Positions 18,105-29,673 of a stretch of DNA of 64,000 nt are shown here, in pieces. Position 1 is the first letter of the stretch. Every line of letters starts with the position of its first letter. The stretch is from Euglena gracilis. Taxonomy: Eukaryota > Euglenida > Euglenophyceae > Euglenales. The notes below the pieces were generated by a model. It worked only from the letters and a program-made list of their open reading frames with translations, made no database searches and had not been told where the DNA came from. A program made the translations under genes and the position numbers. Location of the stretch: assembly GCA_039621445.1 (NCBI GenBank), contig CP154954.1, positions 56,936,788 to 57,000,787 of the forward strand, written 5' to 3'.

Positions 18105-20680
18105 GCCTTGATGGCCGCCCGGTGGTCATCATCCGCCGGGACCACCTTGATTCTTCTGCCTTGGCGATCCACCTTCTTCGGCACGACACCCGTCTCCTCC
18201 ACCACCATCTCCGTCGCCTCCGCCACCGTCACATCCTCCGGTAGGCCTTCCAGGACCAGCGCCGCGTGATCACGGCGCCGATCCTCTTCGTGGGCCAGCC
18301 GCTTTCTCCATGGCTGGCCCAGCTGGTCTACCACCAGGCGGGCTAGCTCCACGTCCGTCATGTCCCCGATCTGCATCGCCAGCGCCTTGGCGTTGGCGCA
18401 GTACTCCCGCCACTCGCGCTCCGTCAGCTTGCCCCGCGTCACCACCTTGAGGTGACGGAGCTTCCTTCGTAGTGCTTCTCGGTCGTCTCCACCCAACCCA
18501 GGTCCAGCCTCGCCCACAGCTCCTCGAACGGCATCTCGGGGTAGGTCTCCACCATCAGGTCGATGTGCAAAGCTGTCGCCTCATCCACCGTACTCCGCAG
18601 CAGCGCCACCCGCTGCGCCTCGCTGAGGAGGGGGACCATCCCCTCCACCTCGCGGAGGTATGGGAGCCACCGCCGGCTCCATTGGGGCCAGTCCTCGGCG
18701 TTACCCGAGAACCGGCCCGGATGCCTCCCCCCGAGCGCATCCAGGAGGTGCGGTGGCAGGATCTGCAGCTGGGGAGCCCCCAGCGGCAGGGTGGTTGCTT
18801 GGACTTCTCGGATGGCGGTTCCCCTCACGGGTGCGGGCACACTCGCCCCCGCACGCATGAGGAGCATCGGTGCTGCATTCGTCGGCACCGGGCGGGATCG
18901 CACGAGCCGCAGCTCCGGTCGGAGCCGCGACGCGGGCGGATTGGCTGGGTCCGCTGGTGTGGCCGCAATCGCGGCCGGCACCGCAGACTGCATCACCGGC
19001 GGGGGCCCGCCGGCAGGGTGGGTTGATGGCTGTATGGCTGGCTGGGGAGACATCCCGGTGGCGAACGCCACCGCGGGGGTCTGATGCATGGCATGCGATG
19101 GGTTGGGATGGACGGCTTGCTGGTACACCGTGCCTTCGGCACACTGCGGTTCACTGCCTTCGGCACCCAGGGGCTGGCTTGACACAGGCACAGAGACTTG
19201 GGAGACGGGTCGGACTTGGACTCGGACAGACTGGGCAGCAGCCACCGGCACCGAAACCGGTGCTGACTGCTTGGACAGGGCGATGGTTGCGGCTTGCGGG
19301 TGTGATGCCGGATGCTGCGCTGCTCGGTGCGCTGGTGGGGCGGCGGTGCTGGCGGGTCGCGATGCCGGTGCAGACGGATGCGACGACAGCCCGGACTGCT
19401 GCACTTGCACGCGGGACGGCTGCTGATGCGACGGTGCACGTTGGAGCGCGGAGGACGACGGTTGGCGCTGTGACACGGACAGCGGCTCTGCTCGGATGAC
19501 TGCGGCGGTGCTCGATCGGCGGGGGAATGCATACGCGGATTGCGGCATGGATATACCTTCCCTTGCCGAGCGCGCGGTGGTTGACGATGAGGACCGCTCA
19601 GCCGGGGCTCGGGCCGCCCCCGCCTAAACAGGCTGGGGGGCGGACTGGTAGGGATCGGTTGCCCCTCGGGTTGGCGGCGTGGTCTGAGCCGCCGAGGACA
19701 CCGGGGGTCCCCCAGCTGGGCGGAGACCGGACATCTTCACAGGCCACTGCTTGATCTCCTCCTTCGCCACCTGAATCTCCCTGAACAGCGCCGTCACCAC
19801 TTGGTCCACTTCCCGGAAGGCCTTCTCCAAGTACACCCTGCACTTGCCCTCCAACTCCACGGAAATCCGGTCGGCTGGCTTGTTGAAATACAGCACCTGG
19901 AACGCCGGGATCTCGGTCTTGGAGTTGAGCTCCATCCGCTGCAGTCGCTCCTCCATCTGCCGCATCACCGTGGCGATCTCCTCCCGCGTCACCATGGCTC
20001 CCCGGTGCCGGGCCACCTCCACTGCCGTTTCCGGGTCCACCACCCGGGCCGCACCCTCGCCGGGGCCGGCACGCATCATCGCCGTCAAGCCTTGCACCTC
20101 TGCCTCGCGGCATCGGTGCTCAGCCTGCACGGCGGTGATTGCTTGGGCCGCCTCATCCGCCGCCTTTCGGGCGGCCGCCTTGGCTTGCGCCACTTGGCCC
20201 TCGAGCCGTCCGTACTGGTCTTGGATGGTCTCCATGAACTGCGCGATGACCTTGCCTTGCCCCTCCGCCACTTGTCGATAGGCCGCCGCGGACGCCTCCT
20301 TCGTGACCTTGATCTCCTTGTCCATCTCCTCCAGCGCCGCGGTGGGCCAGTCATCCCACATCTCCCGGGTGCGGTTGCCCAGGAGGTCGAGCTGGGCCAC
20401 CACCTGCCCGAGACTCGCGTCCACGCCGCGGACTTGGGCACCCACGGCGTCGATGCGACACCCCGGGATACTCGTCTTGCAATGGCTGGTCTTGCACCGG
20501 GACTTCATACCCGGCACCCATCTCCTCCTGGTACACCTCGGGGGCCATATCTTCCTCGTATCCCTCACCTGCGGGCTCAGCCTCGTCGTAAATCTCGAGG
20601 GTCTGCTCGTACGTCTCCTCTGCCTGGTCATACTCCACACCGGTGGCGTCCTCGTCCATCTCGTCCACGATTCTTGGCAT
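18105..20680 (-). pseudogene. M1 gag, N-terminal part (frameshifted)
   Basis: Begins MPRIVDEMDED at 20,680, the same start as in M2. The order is an acidic N-terminus, a long coiled coil (RIDAVGAQVRGVDASLGQVV onward, about 20,445-19,850), a Pro/Gln/Ala-rich region, and a capsid-like domain with GRFSGNAEDWPQWSRRWLPY (about 18,720-18,480). A last segment, DDREALRRKLRHLKVV, runs up to the C1 insertion. There is a frameshift near 20,460, a stop near 19,624-19,626 (M2 reads through) and a frameshift near 18,480. M1 gag cannot be made intact. Confidence 0.8.
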
Positions 20681-20780
20681 CTTGAGCGGCCGGTGGGACG
20701 ATGAGCCTTCAGAAAAGGGGGTTCGTTCCCCCTACACCCTTTGATCCCCCTTGCGGCTCCCTCTGGGGGTGGTGGGGTAC

Positions 20781-20804
20781 GGGGGGGGGGGGGGGGGGGG
20801 GGGG

Positions 20805-20865
<61 letters not shown>

Positions 20866-20913
20866 GGGGGGGGTGGGGCGGGGGGGGGGGGGGGGGGGGG
20901 GGGGGAGGGGGGG
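20781..20913. repeat. 133-nt near-pure G tract in M1 leader
   Basis: Almost unbroken G with a few A, T and C interruptions. M2 at the same place (about 45,715) has only an ordinary mixed 30-bp sequence. Either a local expansion or an assembly/sequencing artefact. Confidence 0.9.
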
Positions 20914-21503
20914 CAGCGGGAAGCGGGCCCGCAGCGGCGTGGCGTCCCGCGGGGACTCCAGCTCCGGCAGTTGGAGCGGCACCAGCGCGAACGCCGCCGC
21001 GGACGCCGCCGCGGATGCCGCCGCGGACCCCGCCGCGGACGCCGCCGCGGACCTCCCCGGGGACGGCGTGGCTGTTGGGGTGGTGCGCAGGGACTGGGAC
21101 AGGTACGAGGGTGGGGATGGGGTGGACAGGATGGGAAATGTGAGCTGGAGTGGGAATGGGAGCTGGGGGTTTGGGCTTATCGCCTTTTCTTGAGCGGGGC
21201 TAGGCGGGGAAATGGGGGATTCTTTTTCTGCTGTGCACGCTGAGGGGGACTGAGCAGCGGCATGCGTGTGCGGGGGATTGGGATTGGGTATGGGGCGGTC
21301 TTTTTCATGTTGGGGAGTCCCATGGTGGGGGACACCCACCACCGGGGCGGGGTGAGCCTGGGCAGCCGGATCCATCTTGTCGGTGTGGTTTGTTCCCAGG
21401 AAACTTTGTTCTGTCAAAATCCTCTGCTACCAGTTTCCCGAACGATGGTGTTTTTGCCCAGCCTTCACTCCCGGGGGTCCGGGGGTACCGGCGGGGTGGG
21501 GGG

Positions 21504-22064
21504 TAGGCGCGATGGGCTCTGGGGAGAGGGGTAGGTTCGTGATACTCCCCTTCCCACGTGGGATTTTTTCCCGGGGACCGAAAGCCCTCCTTTTTGGGGA
21601 GTGGTTGGAGGGGGGAGTCCGGCTTGGCGTCCCTTCCGGCAGTGGGGGGGGTTTAGGAAAAGGCCTGGTTGCCCTCCCCTAGGCTTCAGATACCCCAGCA
21701 TTAACACCTTTTTGGCTTGTACTGCTCTCCTGCGCCAGCAGATAACTAATCTTTTTTGTAATCCTTTGCTTGCTCCGCCCTTGGATTTTTGACTTTCTTG
21801 AACTTTTGCACTTTCTTGGCTCCAGTGCCTTTCCTTGAATTCCCTTTAAAATCCTTGAAAATTGATATAATTTGACCTTGGTCTTGATTCAGCAGGCACA
21901 GTCTTGAATTGAAACCATGGGTAAAAAGAGGGAGCCTGCAGTGAAAAACAGAACACTTGGAGGTGCGGTTTGCGCTATTTTGATGCTGAATTAGCGCAGT
22001 GGTTCGCTATATACAACAGCAGGCTGTTATGGCAATGGAAGGTGCAGCGGCCGGTCCGCCAACT
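21504..22064 (-). repeat. M1 5' LTR
   Basis: About 561 bp, closely matching both M2 LTRs (35,766-36,326 and 46,307-46,869). On the minus strand it starts AGTTGGCGG and ends GCGCCTA. No tRNA-like primer-binding site is recognised next to it. Confidence 0.88.
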
Positions 22065-24540
22065 GGTCATATCAACCATAGCGGCGACAGGGCAGTATGG
22101 AAAAAAGCCATATCGGCTCCTACATGGTCGATATCATCCAGCACACTAGCATTCACTGGTGGTGATTGGGAAACATTGAAACCATAAAAAAATGCTAAAA
22201 ATGATGTCCTGAAACAACATTATACCACGGAAATCCTCAAAAATAGGAGCATCTTTCGGAAGCTCCTACCAATAAAAAGTTATATAAGTCGAATTTTGAA
22301 ACGGTTTCGCTTTGGGATTCACAGGAACGAGCAATGCACCACGCGCTTGATCCTAGAAAATCTTATCTACAACAACGGTGATAATTTACAGGGGGGTACG
22401 TCCAAAGGATGGTGCCCCAAAACTTATCAAAATCATAACTATGATGCGACCAATGTCGCGGTAAACTCGAATGCACTTTGGAACAGGGTGCATCAATTTC
22501 TAAGGTCAAATAAAAAGAATGCGCAATATCGGCCATTTTTGAAAACCTATGTTTCAACGTTCGATATTGACCAAACGAAAAGCACTCCAGGCATCCTTGG
22601 CGTACTTGGATATCTGCTTAACATCCTGAATATGGGGAACATGCTGTAAAACAGAACAACAGAACTTCGAAATTTTAAAACATCCACACATGACCATAAA
22701 ACTCGATCCAGGGAGGGCATGGGTGGGTTGGGCATGTACCCAGTCATCAGTGAAGCGTGACACCGCAGAATGCGCGATATGCCCGTAATTCGCAGTATAT
22801 GCGTGAAGCGCGATATGCGTGGAGAGTGGAGGGCGCCGTTGGCGCATTATTTGCGCTATGCGCAAATGGGAAAGGAGAGGCTATGCCTTTGCACCGTAGT
22901 GCTCGATTCACATCCGCGAATTGCGAAAAACTGCCAAGTGTAGTTGGGAGACGTGAAAAACTACCAAGTGTACAGACAGGTGTATCATCCATTGTACCAA
23001 GGGTATGTACCTTTTGGTTATCTACAAAATTTGTACCCAATGTACCTCAACCAAGTTTTAAGGTTTGGGTAGGGAAATAAAACACCCCGGTTGCGGGAGC
23101 CAACCGGTTTACTTTGGAAGATTCAACTGGACGTCCACAATCAATATCATGGTAAGCAGAGACCCTCCGACAGTGAGAGGATTGGTATGAGGGTTGGTGC
23201 TTGTGGTGAGCGTTTGCGTGGGTGTCAGTGCATAAGTTGGTGTAGGTTGGGGTAGTTGCTGGGGGGTGCACAGGGGTGTCTGAAATCGACGTACATGGTG
23301 GAAAACGAAAACGTTGTGCGGCTGGGCGGCTAACTGACAAAGTTAAAACTTCAGGCCTTTGTGCTTTCGCCTGGAAACCCAGCCAAACGTGCGGGGTTTA
23401 GCTACTGGCTTTCCCTACCGCATGGGAAACGAGCGTTAAAAGTGTTGTGGGTGTGGGGGTAGCTTAATTTTTACCCCTATGGTGGAAATGGTGTTCTCGG
23501 CTGTGTAAAACGTTCTAGAAACGCGGGTGGACGTCCTGGGAGACGTCATGGAGGAAACTTTTTGGGGGTGTGCTGTGTGTGTGGTGGGTAGTACGCAAAC
23601 CGTGCGAAGGACAATACACCATCAAACGGTGTTGCCGTAGGAAGGGAAGACCCGAGATGACACCTGACCCGGCGATATACTCTTCGAATGCCCGTATAGC
23701 CTGGAAATTTTTGAATTGTGGTGTGTGTGTGTGTGTGTGTGTGTGTGGTGCTTCAGGATTATGGGGAGAACTATGTCCAAAACGCATCCCAAGTCACCAC
23801 CGCACATGGGGCTGTTGTCAGCGGTCATAATTTTGCTGGGATTCTTGTCACGGGCTAACAGGGAGGGTGGTTATAGGACCTTTGTGGAAAAGTAGGAGGA
23901 TTAGACACCCTGTGTCGACTAAAAGGTTTGACTTGTTCACAAAAATGTTGGGTTTTAATTTTTGCTTTGAGCAAAAATTCCATGGGAGGTACTCAAAGCG
24001 AAGGGTCTTGTGTGAAATTGTTGTTGCGCCATCTATTCCATGACCCTTTGCTTACTTTGCTCAACATTACAAGCAAAAATAACGGGCCCGATTTTGGAGG
24101 CTCCCCGCCCCCCTCCCCCTCCCCGGTGGGGTCCCGACCCACCCTGGGTGGTTGCGGGGGACCCCCCATCCCCCCCGGGGGTCTTCACAGAGTTCAAGCA
24201 TTTCTGGGCCGTTTGTTTTCTGACCAAAATCAAAATCCACACTTTCCAAAATTTTAGCTGGTTTTGTGCGGAGCACCTTTGATGGAAAAATGTGTGGACT
24301 TTTTGACGGGTGTAATACTACTGGCAAGGAAAGTTCCCCACATGTTTCCCCCGGGCAGGGAAAAGTGCTTTACACTTTTCATCATTTGTAATTTTTTTCT
24401 TTTGTTACTCCAACTTTTTACGTTTGTGCACGTAAGACAGCAGAGCACAAGGCAGGCGAAAGAGCCCTGTGGGCGCCAACAAAGAATGCCAAGTGATTTG
24501 GCTGGCATTTCCGGACTTCAGAGAACTGATCAAACTTAAA
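22065..24540 (-). pseudogene. C2: degraded family C element (5' LTR part, protease, pre-RT and RT start)
   Basis: On the minus strand, 24,360-24,540 resembles the C3 LTR (34,400-34,545). A retropepsin motif LLVDTGC is encoded at about 23,904-23,921. The segment 23,640-23,700 matches C3 49,770-49,815. The pre-RT linker lies at 22,555-22,750, and 22,390-22,490 matches the sequence just before the C3 RT (51,705-51,780). Gag is missing between LTR and protease. M1 is inserted at 22,064/22,065, inside or just after the RT region. Many stops are present. Confidence 0.7.
23718..23748. repeat. (GT)n microsatellite
   Basis: About 14 GT units. C3 has only CACACACACC at the same position, so the tract expanded in C2. 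Confidence 0.9.
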
Positions 24541-24559
24541 ATAAAGTGAAAGAGGTCAC

Positions 24560-25420
24560 GATCGTAATCACGTAAATTTCGATCTGAATCGTAAAAACAA
24601 CGACTTCCGTTGCACTTCCTGCAACACGTTTTTCACACTTGTGAAACGGTTTTCAGATCCGCGAATATTTCGACCAGATTCGCGCATTTTTTTCACTTTC
24701 GCGAAAAATTTTCAGATCCGCAAAGATCGTGGTCTAAATCGCGGAAATTGCGAGCGTAATCGTGAAAAGTACAATTTCTGTGACATTTCCCGTGCAAAAA
24801 GTTTTCACACTTGCGAGAAAATTTTCGGAACAGGGAAAATCGAGGAAATCGCGAGCAGAATCATAAAGAGCACGATTTGTGTTGCACTTTCGGCGAAAAA
24901 AATTCGCAATCGCGAATATTTTTTTCAGATCCGCAAAAATTACGGTCTGAATGGCGGAAACCGCGGGCAGAATCGTGAGAACACAATTTGTGTTACTTTT
25001 TTGTTCACACCTGCTAAAGTTTTTTCACATCTGCAAAAATCACGATCTGAATCACGGAAATTGCGAGCGGAAGAGTGACAAGCACGGTTTTCGTCGCACT
25101 TCCCACGAAAATGTTTATGCATTCGCGCAAAAAATTCGACATCTGCGAGTTTCCAGCGAAAAAAAAATTCACATACGCGAAAAACATTCAGATCCTCGAA
25201 AACCGCGATTTGAATTGCAAAATCGTGAGCAAAGTCGCTAAAAGCACGATTTTCATTGAATATCCTGCGAGAAAGTTCTTCGGGTTTCGCAGATACACGA
25301 TTTGAGTAAAATAGTACTCACATCATGGAAACTATGGTTTCGTCACATTTTTTTTAAGTTTGGTTGCAAAGTCGCGAAAAATACGATCTGATTCGAGCCA
25401 AATGTGGCTGGCGCTGCGAC
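24560..25420. repeat. Degenerate satellite, period about 95-120 bp (some copies longer)
   Basis: Six or seven diverged copies share a core such as TTTTCAGATCCGCAAA, then TCGTGGTCTGAATCGCGGAA, ATTGCGAGC and a TTTTCACAC step. CGCGAA/TTCGCG words are strongly over-represented. Copies start near 24,654, 24,712, 24,830, 24,925, 25,028 and 25,188. No coding signal. Confidence 0.7.
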
Positions 25421-25589
25421 AATCTCGATGTTGTACCACGTACACGCAAGCACTGCACCACTCAAAACAACTACCTGGGGAAGCCCGTAGCCAAACGGCG
25501 AGCCTGTTCTGACACAGGAGCTGGTGCAGCGCACCTCTTTGGGCGAATGTTTGATGGGCAGTTTTGATCACTGACAGCGGTATTCAACT

Positions 25590-25760
25590 GAGCCCGTTGC
25601 AGCAGCAGCAGCAGCAGCAGCAACAGGAAGCAGGCACAGGAAGCAGCAGCAGCAGCAACAACAACAGGCAGCAGGCAGCCGCAACAGCAGGCAGCAGCAT
25701 CCGCAGCAGGAAGCAGCAGCATCATCAATAGCGACGCAGCGCAGCGACGAAAGCAGCAGA
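25590..25760 (+). repeat. CAG/GCA-rich tract
   Basis: Runs of CAG with CAA and GAAGCAGG interruptions. One frame would encode polyglutamine, but it meets stops near 25,727 and further on. No gene is supported. Confidence 0.8.
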
Positions 25761-27063
25761 TGGATCCTGCTGCTGGCAACTGTACCCAGCTGCAGTGGAC
25801 TAGGAGCTTTCCCACAGCTGTGGCGGACACCCCTTCAAGGTAGACAACGTTTTCACTTACGGTGGATGAACCTCTACCAGCAGAAGCACCGATGTCAGTG
25901 CCGGAAGTGGCACAGACGTCGGATTCAATTGCCTGTTGTCAGTTCGAAACAACGTAATCTGTCTCAGCCCAGGAAAAACCTGTGTGGGAAGCATTTCCGA
26001 CAACTGCACCATAGACTGCTGTGCCTCCAGACCCTATCGCTTATACCAAAACGACATTGGATGGTTTCGTTGAAGGTATGCGCCTTCATCGAGACAGCAC
26101 TACACCACATCAGCACTCGCACACTGGTGGAGGAAGTCACTCAACAGCCCTGGGTGGGTGCACCCAGCTCCCCCCCAACCAGCACAGATATCGTCGGGCT
26201 TCGGTGGATGCACTCGGTTTCCCCTCATTTGTACCTGGTTGGAATGAGCCTAGGCACACCACTGGCCATTCGGGTGCATGCACCTGAGCCGCACCTACAG
26301 TGCTCTGTTCACTTTTAGCAGAAACAGCTAGAAAGCCCTGTAGTGGATGCACTCAGGACTGCCCACCCCCCCACATACACTGGGTGGAAGATCCCAGGAA
26401 CGCAATCCAACACCATATTGGCGGAAACTGTCTACGGGAGGTATGCGCCTCCTTTCAGGCCGTCAACAGGTCGCTGCCGTGATGACCTTGGAAGCCGGTG
26501 TTCGCTGACTATCCGCTAAGTGACGCACACCACACAGCGCGCACGACGTAATAATAGACCACAGTGCTCACCTTTTGTCCCCAAGGCCCGTAGGGCTGCT
26601 AGACAGTAAAACATATGCCTGGCCTAACCCAGCCCCCAACTCCTCAGTACATCCCCCTCACCCCCGCAAATCTGTCGCCGCAGTCAGTTTTGCAAGTACG
26701 CTTTTTAGTCCTAGTGCATATATGACCGCCTACAAACCGGACATGACCTGGATAGGAGCTTAGCCCCCCCCCTTACACACCTCTCCCCTGGGGTTTTCAG
26801 TGAATACGCCAGACCAACACTGCGTGCCATAGGAACAAACCTGCCAGCCCATTTTCTCACAGCGGGATTTTTTTTTACCCCTAAGCCGAAACAGGTAATT
26901 GGCAACTGCAAAAAGAGGCTAACATTTGTCATGTTTTCGGGTTTTGTGTTTCACCCCTTTGGAGAAAAGGGGTCCGTATTCTGGAAAGCTGAAACAAACC
27001 AGGACTGTGTCTGATATCCTGACAGGACCTGGTATGACCTGGTCCATGAAGGAAATCAGGCAT
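25761..27063. other. Unassigned region upstream of the C4 LTR, probably decayed C4 interior
   Basis: Contains short ORFs (for example 25,866-26,318 plus and 26,021-26,287 plus) with no recognised domain. The last 130 bases before 27,064 resemble the sequence upstream of the C1 3' LTR, so the right end is family C 3' untranslated sequence. Confidence 0.45.
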
Positions 27064-27488
27064 AGCCCTGGGAGGGGGATGGATTCCAGGCACGATCCCA
27101 GCTCTGTAGAAAATGTGCACTGTCCGGATCTGTCACAATCTGACGGCTGTGTATGGGAACAGCCTAAGGTTCATGGCAGATCCTATGAGATTTAGCGACA
27201 TATGTCACAAGTGCCGCATGGCCTTTTTTCCTCACGGGTGGTGTTCTTTTTCGCATCATTTGATCCAAGTAAAGCAATAATAAAATCCTCAGAACCAACG
27301 AAACCGAACCGTAAAGGAAAATCCTTTCACGGAGCCTTGGCATGTGATTTGCCCTAGCATAAGGTAGCTGGGACAAGGGTTTTGCCGCTCCAAATATTTT
27401 TCCTCACCTAAGTAGGTGCACACCAGGAGAAATGGAAACAGGATTTTACGGGGTGAGAGGGGCAAAGGTAAAGGTTTGGACGTACACA
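27064..27488 (+). repeat. C4: polypurine tract and 3' LTR of a fourth family C copy
   Basis: CCCTGGGAGGGGGA (27,064-27,077) is identical to the C1 tract. The following sequence starts TGGATTCCAGGCACGATCCC, like the C3 LTR start, and ends about 410 bp later with GGACGTACAC, like the C3 LTR end GGACGTACACT. The middle is strongly diverged. Orientation is plus. Confidence 0.65.
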
Positions 27489-27849
27489 GTTTGTTTGTGT
27501 TCTGATTAGTGGACTTCCTTTTATGCCTTGGTGATGGCTTGCTTCGAATACTGTCAGGCGCCATTTTTTCCCACTCTCGAAACCTTTGCATGGGCCCCTG
27601 CAATGTGCGTGGTTGGAGAAGGTGTGGGACTGTCTTGCACCACTTCTGTGAGTTGTTTAACACTCAAATCATGTGGGTTGATCTTTTCTTTTCCCCCTTG
27701 TACTTTTGTTTTTAGTTTACACATGGATCTGATCCTGGGTGATGTGTTCTGGGATGCATCCGTGTGGTGTGGTGTGCGTTTCACCCGGTGGTTTGAATAT
27801 TGTTGTCCTATTTTCTGTTCATTCTCTTTTTGACATCAGACCTGCACAT
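27489..27849. other. No gene recognised
   Basis: Two short plus-strand ORFs without domains; no repeat copy seen elsewhere in the window. Confidence 0.4.
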
Positions 27850-27889
27850 ATGGCATAAAGTTGAGCCCCCACATTCGAGTGTGGAGTAC

Positions 27890-28340
27890 TGTGGGGGGGT
27901 AAATGTGGGGGGGAGTGTGGGGGGTATGTGTGGGGTGTCAGTGGGGGGGAATGTGGGGGGGAGGGGGGGGTGAGAGTGGGTTGGGGTGTGGGGGGGAGTG
28001 GGGGGGTTAAGTGGGGTGTGTAAGGGGGGACAGTGGGGAATGACAGTGGGGGGGAGTGTGGGGTTGACAGTGGGGGGAGTGTGGGGGGTAAGTGTGGGGT
28101 GACAGTGGGGGGGAGTGTGGGGGGGAGTGTTGGGTGACAGTGGGGGGGAGTGTTGGGGGGGAAGTGTGGGGTGACAGTGGGGGGGAGTGTGGGGGGGGGG
28201 GGGGGGGGACGGGGGGGGGGGGGGTGGGGGGGAGTGTGGGGTGACAGTGGGGGGGAGTGTGAGGGTAAGTGTGGGGTGACAGTGGGGGGGGCGGGTGGGG
28301 GGTACGTGTGGGGTGACAGTGGGGGGGGAGTGTGCCAAAT
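27890..28340. repeat. Minisatellite (GGGGTGACAGTGGGGGGGAGTGTG)n, block 1
   Basis: Imperfect units of about 24-42 bp (built from GGGGTGACAGT and GGGGGGGAGTGTG); a G run of about 20 occurs near 28,191-28,220. Block 2 of the same unit lies at 28,580-28,740. Confidence 0.88.
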
Positions 28341-28579
28341 CCGAGGAAAGTGGATTTTTTCCCCTTGTCTTGCACACACAAGGGGATGATGTTATTTTGG
28401 TTCTGGGGGGAGTCCGGGGGGGCGGCCCCCCCCCGGGCCGCGACCGAAGGCCGCGGCGCGACGAGGCCGAAGGCCGAGTAAGTCAAAAAATGACACCCGA
28501 ACAGTTGCGCACATTCAACTTGGGATTGGTATTGTAAACCAACAAAGTGGAATTCGGCAATTTCCATTTCACACAAAAA

Positions 28580-28740
28580 GGAAGTGTGGGGGTATGTGTG
28601 GGGTGACAGTGGGGGGGAGTGTGGGGGGGGGAGTGTGGGGTGACAGTGTGGGGGAGTGTGGCGGGTAAGCGTGGGGTGACAGTTGGGGGGAGTGTGGGGG
28701 GGAGTGTGGGGTGACAGTGGGGGTCAGTGTGGGGTACCCC
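28580..28740. repeat. Minisatellite, block 2
   Basis: Same unit as block 1, ending in the right terminal repeat of the TIR element. Confidence 0.85.
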
Positions 28741-28781
28741 ACAGTACTGTGGGTTACTGTGGGGGCTCCACTTTACGCCAT

Positions 28782-29673
28782 CTCTCCAGACCTGTTTTTG
28801 TTTGGGTTCTGGTCTGTGATCCAAGGCGTTGGGCTCTTTACACACCACTTAATTATTTCTGTTTTTTTGCAGATCTTGTCATGAACCACTCAACCACACA
28901 CCACACGGATTGGAGGAGAGTGTTTCAATCATCTCTTTCACTTCTGAAGACCCGCCGCCGCATGTTGCTTTTTTGCTTTTTAACTGGCCTGGAAGGTTGT
29001 ATGGTCCAGTGTAGTCTTCTTCACGGTTTTTGAGGCTGCTGTACCTGTGCCTGGTAAAAAAGTGAAACGACACAGGCAAGTATTTGACTGCTCAGTATGC
29101 TTGAGTTTAGCCTCTGTTTAAGATTGTTCCCTGTTGTACAGTTCCTTCATGAATGAATGAAAAAAACTCCTTCCCCTTTGCTTGCCAATTTCATATTTTC
29201 TTGGCTGTAACGGGCCTCACACCTGGAAGGTACCTCTTTCATGGCCCAAAACCGTTTTGTGATTAAAGCAACTCTATCCAAAGTTTGTTTTTAAAGGTAG
29301 TTTTGACAGAATAGTGAGAGGGCGCCCAAGTTCTCACGAGTAGATGTCCTGCAGCCTCATTACACATCAGTGTTGAGCGGTACACTTTTGCCACTGGGGA
29401 ATGGAAACAAACCTCGCCATTTACACTTCGGTTCACTGGCCTGTCGTGGTTGCACCTGGCTGTCCTGTCTGGGTCCTTGTGGGAGGCCCACTAGCCAGGT
29501 GGCTGGCCCCTATCTTTGACCCGAAGCCCCCTGTGCAGGCTGGGCGAACGGAAACACTTAAATTTTAAAAACGCTTTGGTATTTCAGCCAGGCTAGGGAT
29601 GTGGGTTGTGATTTGATGGGTGTTTTCCTTTCCATTTTTTAAGTCAGGTTTTCAGTTTTTTTTTGTCGCTGTG
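28782..29673. other. No gene recognised
   Basis: No ORF over about 70 codons with recognisable content and no repeat shared with the rest of the window. Confidence 0.4.

Larger units (their letters stand above)
1..22064 (-). mobile_element. M1: Ty3/gypsy-like LTR retrotransposon with C5 DNA methyltransferase, truncated by window edge and split by C1
   Basis: Read on the minus strand: 5' LTR (21,504-22,064), gag (20,680 to 18,105), an interrupting LTR element C1 (2,343-18,099), then the rest of gag and the start of pol (2,342 to 1). The two gag halves join at the C1 target duplication ACACC (2,338-2,342 and 18,100-18,104) and match the uninterrupted gag of copy M2 around 43,165. RT, integrase and the 3' LTR lie beyond the left edge. 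The element is defective: gag has frameshifts and stops. The methyltransferase-protease part reads openly from about 1,688 to the edge. Confidence 0.9.
27850..28781. mobile_element. TIR-bounded nonautonomous element filled with a G-rich minisatellite
   Basis: Inverted ends: ATGGCATAAAGTTGAGCCCC at the left, and at the right the reverse complement of ATGGCGTAAAGTGGAGCCCC (28,758-28,781), with two mismatches in about 24. Both ends continue into a GTACTGTGG-type sequence. The interior is mostly an irregular minisatellite plus a unique core at 28,340-28,560. No transposase is encoded and no clear target duplication is seen. Confidence 0.6.

Noticed and set aside
20701-21243. Glycine-rich plus-strand ORFs
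   Set aside because: Direct translation of the G homopolymer.
19624-21417. 597-aa minus ORF as a single protein
   Set aside because: Its N-terminal third is translation of the poly-G tract. The gag start shared with M2 is at MPRIVDEMDE (20,680), in another frame.
21480-21503. tRNA primer-binding site for family M
   Set aside because: No TGG-starting tRNA complement adjoins the LTR in M1 or M2; the sequence there is C-rich and differs between copies.
27808-28576. Proline/threonine-rich 186-189-aa minus ORFs
   Set aside because: Translations of the G-rich minisatellite in several frames; no start or domain supports a gene.
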